Source: Polytrichum commune
Lineage: Eukaryota; Streptophyta; Polytrichopsida; Polytrichales; Polytrichaceae
Direction of reading: 5' to 3'
Assembly: GCA_950295325.1 (NCBI GenBank)
Contig: OX485803.1
Coordinates: forward strand, 23,806,001 to 23,870,000
Length of the DNA: 64,000 nt
The notes beneath the pieces are model-generated. The model saw only the letters and a list, made by a program, of their open reading frames with translations, made no database searches and was not told the origin of the DNA. The translations under genes and the position numbers were made by a program. This document shows positions 56,683-64,000 of the stretch, piece by piece. How positions within the stretch are numbered: the first letter of the stretch is position 1; every line of letters starts with the position of its first letter.

Positions 56683-57047
56683 TTGACACTGGTTCAAACC
56701 AATGTTGGACCGATATATAGTTGAATCGATAATCAACATAAATAATGGTATCAAAGAACCTACTATACCAATCAAATATTGATATATAATGGGTATGTCA
56801 AAGTGAGAGAATCTTATATATCCGAGTTATTATTTGGGTCAATACTACTTTAAATCATATTGATACTAGGGTGATCTTACCTAGGTATGAACATTCTTGC
56901 ATAGTGTATAGACCCGAATGATATCAAAAACAGAAATACCATCAAATACCCTTACCCATACCCGTCGAAAAGCATGAAATCCTCATTATAGATACCCAAA
57001 GGGAATTAAAAACAGACGATACCACTTCCCACACTGGTTCAAACCAC
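56272..57047. repeat. TIR-bounded repeat family, two copies head to tail
   Basis: Copies at about 56272-56700 and 56700-57047 share TGATACTAGG, GGTATATAGGTGAATGC or its variants, and a terminal CACTGGTTCAAACCA at both junctions. They are diverged copies of 48581-48940. The first contains a TTA microsatellite (56621-56682). Confidence 0.7.
56621..56682. repeat. TTA trinucleotide microsatellite
   Basis: About 17 perfect ATT/TTA units preceded by three TTG units. Confidence 0.95.
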
Positions 57048-58568
57048 GGCCTATTGTACTCTGGCTTCTTAATTCACAATATCAAATTGAAGATCTGCTC
57101 CATTGTATGTCTTTGGGGGTAGGTAGTGTCATCCAAGGCAGGAAGCCGTTACAAGACATTGAATCTACTTCTTATGTAATCCTCCAAACTTGAGATTGAG
57201 GGAACTCTACATACATTGTCACGAGAGTGAGCTAACAACCATACACTCTAATTAATTTCAATGGATATGCTTACCATTTTATTAGGTAGGAGAAAGAAGA
57301 TCCTCAAATGTTTCAATATCTGAAGTCTAATGAACGTAAATGGTGTTAACACGAACACCCTAAAATATTGCACAGTAAGTACATGTTGAATTTGAGAATG
57401 TCCACCAACTTAGCATCACATTTTCAGGTTAGTTTTGGATCATCCACCAATACAATTTTTAACCTTTGTAACTTTTGCACACATGATCAAAAACCAAACT
57501 AGTTTTGTCCTATGTAGGTTTTTATACCTTTTGGAAGGTGACCATTAGTAGCAACCCCTCTTTTGTGATCAATTCTTTATTGGTGAGAAACCAGGGTAAG
57601 GTTTTGTGATGCCTTCCAAATTTAGTCTAATGGGACCCATTTGAAAAGGATTAATAACAAAACTTGAGAGGAGCATGTTTTTTCCACACTCCCCATGGCA
57701 AATGTCGTAAACCGAAATATGAGAAATTGTCTCTCAAGCTTTGTGAATCTACAATTAATACGGTTTTTTTTGCTTGATAAAGTTGTGTGTGTGAGTCAAC
57801 AATTTGGAATGTTTGTTCATTCTAGAATGCAAATATAGGATCAAATTTAGATATACATCTTTAGACTTCCAACCATCTATAAATTTTTGAAGTAGCTCAA
57901 TGAACAAACTATATGTTTCTACAAGTCTTAAAACTATATTCTATATCTATGGGTTTGACATATTATTTATTGTATCATCTTATGTCGAAGAGAAAATACA
58001 TAGTTAGTCAAATGTGATATTGATGATCAATATGCCAAGTATGTTTATGCATCCATTGGCACCCAAATCGTGCATTTCAACACCCAATTGTCACTTACAT
58101 AATGGTATTTGATTGATTTAAGAAATTTACTTGACCAACGGTGATTGCTTATGACAAAAGTAGGTAAAGAAAGAAAGAAAGAAATGTAGCTCATATACCC
58201 TTCATATACATGTCAAGGCCCAAACAATGCTTTGCAAACACTGAGGGAGTGAGCTTACCCATCTCAAATCTCTTATACTATTCTTGATTAAAGATTGCAT
58301 ACACAAAAAAACAAATTATCACAAACAAGCATATCTCTTGTTCATATGTTTGAACAAGCATATCACATAAAACCTTTGAAATAATAAGTAGCATGAGTGT
58401 TGCTAACTTTAGTTGATTTGACACCCAAATTAACTTCAAAAACCCCGAATAATCCAGTCCAAGTCATTTGAGATGTATAGCCACAAGCCTACACGGGTCA
58501 AGATTTTATGTTAGACAAATGAGAGATACACACATATGCAAGCTCTCTCTATCTATCTATATATACAA

Positions 58569-58924
58569 GGCACCACGGGCCTTGGCTTGGTGGTTAGGGC
58601 TCATGGCCCCCAATGAGGAGGTCGTGGGTTCTATTCCCCATGCCGGCGTGGTGCTCACCACCTTAGTCCACCCAACTATGGTGGGGGGTCCTTGGACCTT
58701 GTTGTATGGGTACCTCAAAGCCCTTTGGGGGGATACCATGTCTGGTATCTTCAAGGCACTAGTGGCTAGCTAGGACCTAGTATAGTGTGTCACTATAGTG
58801 TCCATCCTTGAAAGGGGAGAGTAGTATTGTCCCAATGTCCCCTTGTCCAGTGGGCATCGGGTCATTGGCATTACGAACGGACACTTTATTCACGCCGGCC
58901 CCTTGCTAAAAAGGGACCGGAGTT
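58569..58924 (+). mobile_element. tRNA-derived SINE with perfect 17-bp target duplication
   Basis: Flanked by identical TCTATCTATATATACAA (58552-58568 and 58925-58941). The 5' head is tRNA-like: an A-box-like GGCTTGGTGGTTAGG and a B-box-like GGGTTCTATTCCC about 35 bp further on, the internal RNA polymerase III promoter. The body is GC-rich and has no coding sense. The 3' end is GGACCGGAGTT, with no poly-A or simple-repeat tail. Confidence 0.85.
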
Positions 58925-59576
58925 TCTATCTATATATACAAATATGAAGCAAGAAAATGTAGTCACTTCAAGAAAACTTGACAATGTGCCTTAAATTAGT
59001 CACTTTCTTTGTCATTGTGGCAAGATCGTGACACCATCATGTTGATAAATACACACACTTTCAAATCACTGCGCTTGACAAACTCCTCGCAGTCGTTTGG
59101 TGGAGCACCTCAATCAAACCACAACGGTTGCCCTAACACTAGCTCGTACCTTGGTTGAATGCAAAAGTGAAAGAGGAATAGATGAAAGTGTCCATAAAAC
59201 AACACATGTATTAATACTTGCTTGTCAAGTGGGTGCAAAGATGGTCACATCTTGTGAGGGCAAAGTAGGTTGACCCATATCATAAAGTAGAAGTGTCCAA
59301 TTTCGTCAATGATCCCATTTTGACACCTATTTTTCCTCTAAGTGGGTAACTACATATTTCAACATGAGCACTAATTAAGTTATTATGAGAACTAAACCAT
59401 ACTCTCTTTGGCTGAAGGAGATAACATATCAACAAACAACACTATTCATTTTGAGGAGGCCTTTGTGATAAAGAAAGAATTAAATGAGATTCAAGTGACT
59501 TTCAACTTTTATATAGAAATAATATGTGCTTAATTTCATGTGATCTTGATGACATTAGAGAGAGGAAATTATCGCA

Positions 59577-59602
59577 TCTCTCTCTCTCTCTCTCTCTCTC
59601 TT
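59577..59602. repeat. CT dinucleotide microsatellite
   Basis: About 13 CT units. Confidence 0.95.
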
Positions 59603-60242
59603 TTCAACCTTACATGTATCTAACCTAGAACACATAATTCTCCTAAAAGTTATTGTTTCAATCCACACACACCCCCGCCGGGGGGGGGGAGAGCTTTGTT
59701 TCATCATATCAAAGCATAAATAAATAAATAATATTAATACTAGATTCACAATGGTCCACCACATTTCTCTTCTTATGGTTAATTTTCAAGCTATTAGCCC
59801 TCAATACACATAAACAACATAGCAGTGGGATGTCTACCTAACTTCTAAATGCTTGGATTTTCTCATTTCACTTACACTTTATTGAAAAAAAATTTGGGTA
59901 AAGTGCATTAGACACCAAACAGGAACTAAACTTGTAACATTCATCTAATTTAACAAAATTATCAATTCTTGGCATCTTTCCAAAGTGGATTGCCTTAACT
60001 TACCTCGACTTTAGGTTATATTTTCCTTCAATTTGGATGATGAGTTTAACCTTACAATTTGATGTTTTGCTACAAACATATGTAGATATGCATTCGACAC
60101 ACATCGCATTTTGAAAACTCAAAAAACCTCGTGATGTTGTGGACAGTCAGAATTTGTTGACTTTTTGAAATTATCCCTCTCAAAACCCAAATAAACAACA
60201 CAAAATAACAAAAACAAAAACTCACTATAAACCTCCTTGGGG

Positions 60243-60244
<2 letters not shown>

Positions 60245-60279
<35 letters not shown>
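60245..60279. repeat. AT dinucleotide microsatellite
   Basis: About 17 AT units. Confidence 0.95.
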
Positions 60280-60284
<5 letters not shown>

Positions 60285-60371
60285 TTACAAAAACTAAAGA
60301 ATAATAAATCCTCCATGAATAAAGTGGTACCAAGATAACATCAATAATTTAGTTCTCAAAAACATGTACTT

Positions 60372-60720
60372 ATTGAGGTAAGTGGGTTTGATTTGGTCAT
60401 TCATCTTGAAATGGACACCTTCATGAGAGCGGTGTACAGTTAAGTGTGGATTTATGAACATACACCAAAATGATATGTGTTTTAACATGTTTTGGACTAC
60501 ATTCTAGGCTCAATGGTTAACATAATTAGCAAAATAAATGTGATCATTTATTATGAAAGAAAATCTTCACTTTGATAACCAATAAGATATGCAAATGAGC
60601 TCCAACGTTTTTGAGAAAAATGGTAACAAGCACAAAACTGGATTTGCTAGTCATCTTGCATTGATTTCATGTTTCATATATTGTGGGAAGCAAGTGGCAT
60701 TGGGTGCATAGCTATAAATG
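60372..60720 (-). repeat. R1 dispersed repeat, copy 6, inverted and most diverged
   Basis: Reverse complement of R1: GTGGATTTATGAACATACAC, ATTCTAGGCTCAATGGTTAA, TGGATTTGCTAGTCATCTTG and TGGGTGCATAG. Confidence 0.7.
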
Positions 60721-61118
60721 TCCATTCAAGACCCGGTGGCCTTGCAAGATGGAAGGGTGGAAGTGTATACATACATGTTATTTATGAAGGGTACAAGATT
60801 TGGATACGTGATACATGCTAACCAAGGGGGGTTGTCCTTGTGAGTTGTTCTTTGGTTCTTTGGTGCTTTGGTTCATTGTACGTGATAGTGTGGCACGCTT
60901 GAAGGTTCCTCCTCCCCTCCAAGTGGGTGTGTCTCCTTGTTCCTTAACTCATTGAGCATTGACTTATTGGCCTTATGTCTCAAAAAACTTGAATGAATAA
61001 AATGAAGGTTGAATTCAGTGTCCGAGGAGATTTTTGGGCATAATCAGTCAAGATCCTAGTGATTCCAAGTCCAATTTGGTTACATTTTGACATCTTTCGG
61101 GTCTTCTTTATTGATTTG

Positions 61119-61250
61119 AGGTATATTCCAAAGATTCCTCTTAAATGGGCGGTAATTATCCTTGAGTCATGAAATTCAACCGGTTATTTCTCAAAACTCA
61201 GTCGGTTCATATGTAACTAATAGTTGATTCTCCCCATTCATTGGTTGAAT
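61119..61250 (+). repeat. Old dispersed repeat, copy 2, empty site
   Basis: Matches the flanks of the MITE at 22070-22407 without the insertion. A single TA (GGGCGGTAATTATCC) marks the pre-insertion target. Confidence 0.7.
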
Positions 61251-64000
61251 TGTGCCATAGGTTCTTGATGATATCACGGTTTTCATTCCACTTCTCAATG
61301 GAACTTAGGGCCACTTCAAACACAAGCCAAGAGCCGTGACCATGAAGTTATGAGAGCCCAAAAGAAAGTGTCCAAAGGCCGTCCTAACACACCTCCATAA
61401 TCATGTAGTGTGGTCACGGACCCTCAAGTGGAGCGTAAAGTGACTATGTGACCGAGAGCCCTCAACCAAATGCTATGTCAATGATTTCTCTATTCATGCG
61501 GGTCCTCACGCATGATAAAATAGAATAAATCAACAGTGGTAAGATTTTAGAGTGCCATGATCTCCCAATTTTGTGTTAAACCTACCTCCAAGAAGTGGGT
61601 CTTGAAAATAGTCCACGTGACCATGAAACACGATCCATTCGATGCCATGTACGAATCCATGTAGAGATTACATCCATCCTTGCATTCACATACTCCGTTG
61701 GTCCCTCAAGCATAGTGTGAAGAAGTGAACGAGGACCGGTCCCGCCGTTTCCACCAACGGGAGTGCTTGAAGCCGAATGGTCACGGGCTCTCAGTCTCCT
61801 TGTGTGTGAAGTGGCCCTGAATGCACCAATTGGATTGTGGCTAACTTATAAGCTTTCACTTATACAAGCTACATATGCAAGGCGTGCCATGAATGAAAAG
61901 GCAAAGGCACATCAAAAGCAAGGCCCGGCCCTTCTCATGATGAGCCCTTCTCGTGTGGAGTAAGTTGGGGGGGAACTTGGGGAGCACATGGGGAACACAG
62001 CCTGGCAAGCGTATATCCAGCTCAGCCCCTAATAACTTAAGTTACGGCCTCTATTTCAGTCCCCCCACCCCCCACCCTTCTCATATAATTCGGCCTCACG
62101 TGCCAACTCCTTAGTAGACGACTTACACCAACACTATATTCGGCACTTTAGTTGCCAGCCAAAACCCCCTCCAAAAGTCTCAACTCTATCCACAATAGGA
62201 CACCGCTTCACATGCATGGAGTCCCACATCCCGAGAGCCCCAACATGGAGGCAAAAGTCCCAACTTTTGAGCCTCAACAAACCCATTAAAATATGGCCAA
62301 TTATCGTCGAAGTCGGGTCTTGGTTATATTCTGCGCAAAAAATATTCGCATAACTTGTGTTGAGAGTTAGGTCTGGTTGGGTTTTGTTTGTTTGTTTGAC
62401 CCAACTGTCACCACAAGTCCCAAGCCTCGTCTTCAAAAAGTGTGGTCATGTGAGCATCCATGTCGTGCTTGGGACCCCGTGTGAAGTGGTGTGTAGTACA
62501 ATCTTTTTGGCCGTAGCCTTTTAGCGAGTAGGCAAATACTTGACATGTGATTAAAATAGATGAAATAGCATATGAAAGGTATTTAAGAATGAGTTAGTAA
62601 AGCTATAGCCTGGGAAAGGTAGTTCCAGGAGGTTGTAACTACATGCGGCCTCCGAAGGGATAAGAAGGGTATCGCTTGAGGAAGACAACGCTTGTCGTTA
62701 CATCTGCTAGGCCATAGCCGCATAGAGACATGCTAGAGGCAAGAGAGCTAGAGTTGGATAGATAGATGGACAAAGAATTAGAGCAAGTGACATTGCCCCA
62801 TGTGAATGGGGAATGCACACAGACAAAAGGAAACAACCATAAGAGATTTGAGTAGGGGTTGTTGGTTTCGTGGTTGATAGATGTGAATGATGATAATATG
62901 TGTGTGGATTTGTGGTGAGAGTGTGTGAGTAATTCGGTGGATGCATGTCATGATTGTGTAAGAGTCCAGTCAATGTAGAAGGCACAACATGAATGAGGTA
63001 TGTGAACCATATGTAAGAGTTTATTGAATGGAGTAAATTGCATGTGAGAGAAATCATTGGAACGAATCAAAGTTGATATGCTCAAGGTCTTGATATGGAC
63101 AAGAGTTGAAAGAGGCCATATCCTCGACCTATGAAAGGAGTAGGGTGGAACTAGAAGTCAAGAAGTATCGCGATTATGGCCATGGCGTGTGGAAGTTAAA
63201 GAGCAATAGTGTGTGTGAGATAGGTGTATTATCAAATATATATAAGTGGTTGAGAGAGGAAGAAGTTATAAATTGCTTGATGCATATAATGTCTATAGCT
63301 TGGGCCAGCAAGTCTTGATGGGCAATAGTATGGATGCATCAACATATTGAATGACATAGAAGAACAAACTATCAAGATAACATAGTAGGAATAAGAAGTG
63401 TGGAAATTGGATTGAATACATGTGAGAGGGTGAATCAAGAGAGACTTACGAGATAGAATATAGCCACACAAAAAGAGAGATAGAGGGTGAGAGAGAAAGC
63501 TTTGAGAACATACTTTGAGTGAGTAACAATGAACTGAGATGAGAAGGCAGGCAACTCCAACAAAAGATATTTGTTGAGTTGTTACAAAGTGGTTAGGGGT
63601 CATCATGATTAGGATGGCTAAGACATTTTGGAGATTGACATGACATGATGGAACGTATTTGGATTAGATTATAAATAAGATTGCGTGACGATTTGAATTA
63701 GGCTAGGCTCTTCACCATGTTTGGTTGTGGAATGGTTGTATGCAACCAATAATCCAAGGTTCTTTGTTTCACAAAATCCACTATGACATACTCTTGTGTG
63801 GAGCGGTATTGATGTTTAACACTCTCTCATGCAATGGGATATTTCGCGTGGGTGAAGAATTACTAAATATGTAGCAACTAAATGTACAATGTCATTTGAG
63901 GGTCAAATGTATTACCATTGGTTTGAGCCATTACTAAATGCGCACATGTTTAAATAAAAAAACACCAATTGGGAAAGATATACCCACATATGGAACTACC
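61251..64000. other. No gene recognised
   Basis: Short frames only, none with a known domain. The stretch from 62520 to 63700 is purine-rich on + (many GAGAG and GTGTG words), which produces low-complexity minus-strand frames. Confidence 0.4.

Noticed and set aside
58569-58660. A functional tRNA gene
   Set aside because: A- and B-box-like words are present, but the head continues into a 356-bp body with a 17-bp duplication around the whole, so it is a SINE; I could not fold a complete cloverleaf.

Overview
The window is AT-rich, repeat-dominated eukaryotic nuclear DNA with very few host genes. It most resembles a streptophyte, probably a charophycean alga such as Chara or another early-diverging lineage. 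The reasons are GT-AG introns, a PHO4-type Na+/phosphate symporter (a family of streptophyte algae and bryophytes rather than flowering plants), a plant-type RRM protein, a chromodomain Ty3/gypsy element, and transposon proteins of a style I associate with Chara. The organism call is inference; nothing could be searched.

Two host genes can be reconstructed exon by exon with consistent phase. The first is a 221-aa RRM protein on + (3913-5780, three coding exons). It resembles the plant AIPP1/EDM3-type family and carries a decayed tandem copy of its second exon inside intron 1. The second is a 658-aa PHO4 Na+/phosphate symporter on - (26828-23483, six exons) with a TATA-like box upstream. A decayed receptor-like-kinase fragment may lie near 47.8-48.2 kb.

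Most of the rest is mobile DNA. There is a full-length but dead Ty3/gypsy chromovirus (14538-19749, paired LTRs, near-matching 5-bp target duplication). A Tigger/pogo-like transposon (28105-29923) keeps its catalytic residues and TIRs but lacks the DNA-binding domain. Several small TIR elements have clear target duplications: three hAT-type with perfect 8-bp duplications (21413-21972, 32031-32440, 34016-34364; the last begins with 16 G), one probable hAT (30184-30962), and two TA-flanked CACTAAATA elements (2119-2336, 22070-22407). A tRNA-derived SINE (58569-58924) has a perfect 17-bp duplication. A DUF7869-type transposon-associated gene (33.3-34.65 kb) is broken by the poly-G MITE.

The most unusual object is a 4,060-bp GC-rich unit at 39715-43774. 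It has TGTGGGA/TCCCACA ends, a perfect 5-bp duplication (TAATG), an intact 690-codon ORF and a very high density of TCCGG(A). It looks like an oversized solo LTR that contains a gene, or an unfamiliar DNA transposon. From 45 to 61 kb there are further dispersed repeats: a six-copy family called R1 here, 246-bp and 110-bp tandem arrays, a TIR-bounded family in three copies, and a Ty1/copia fragment. Several insertions can be ordered in time because an uninterrupted copy of the host repeat also lies in the window.
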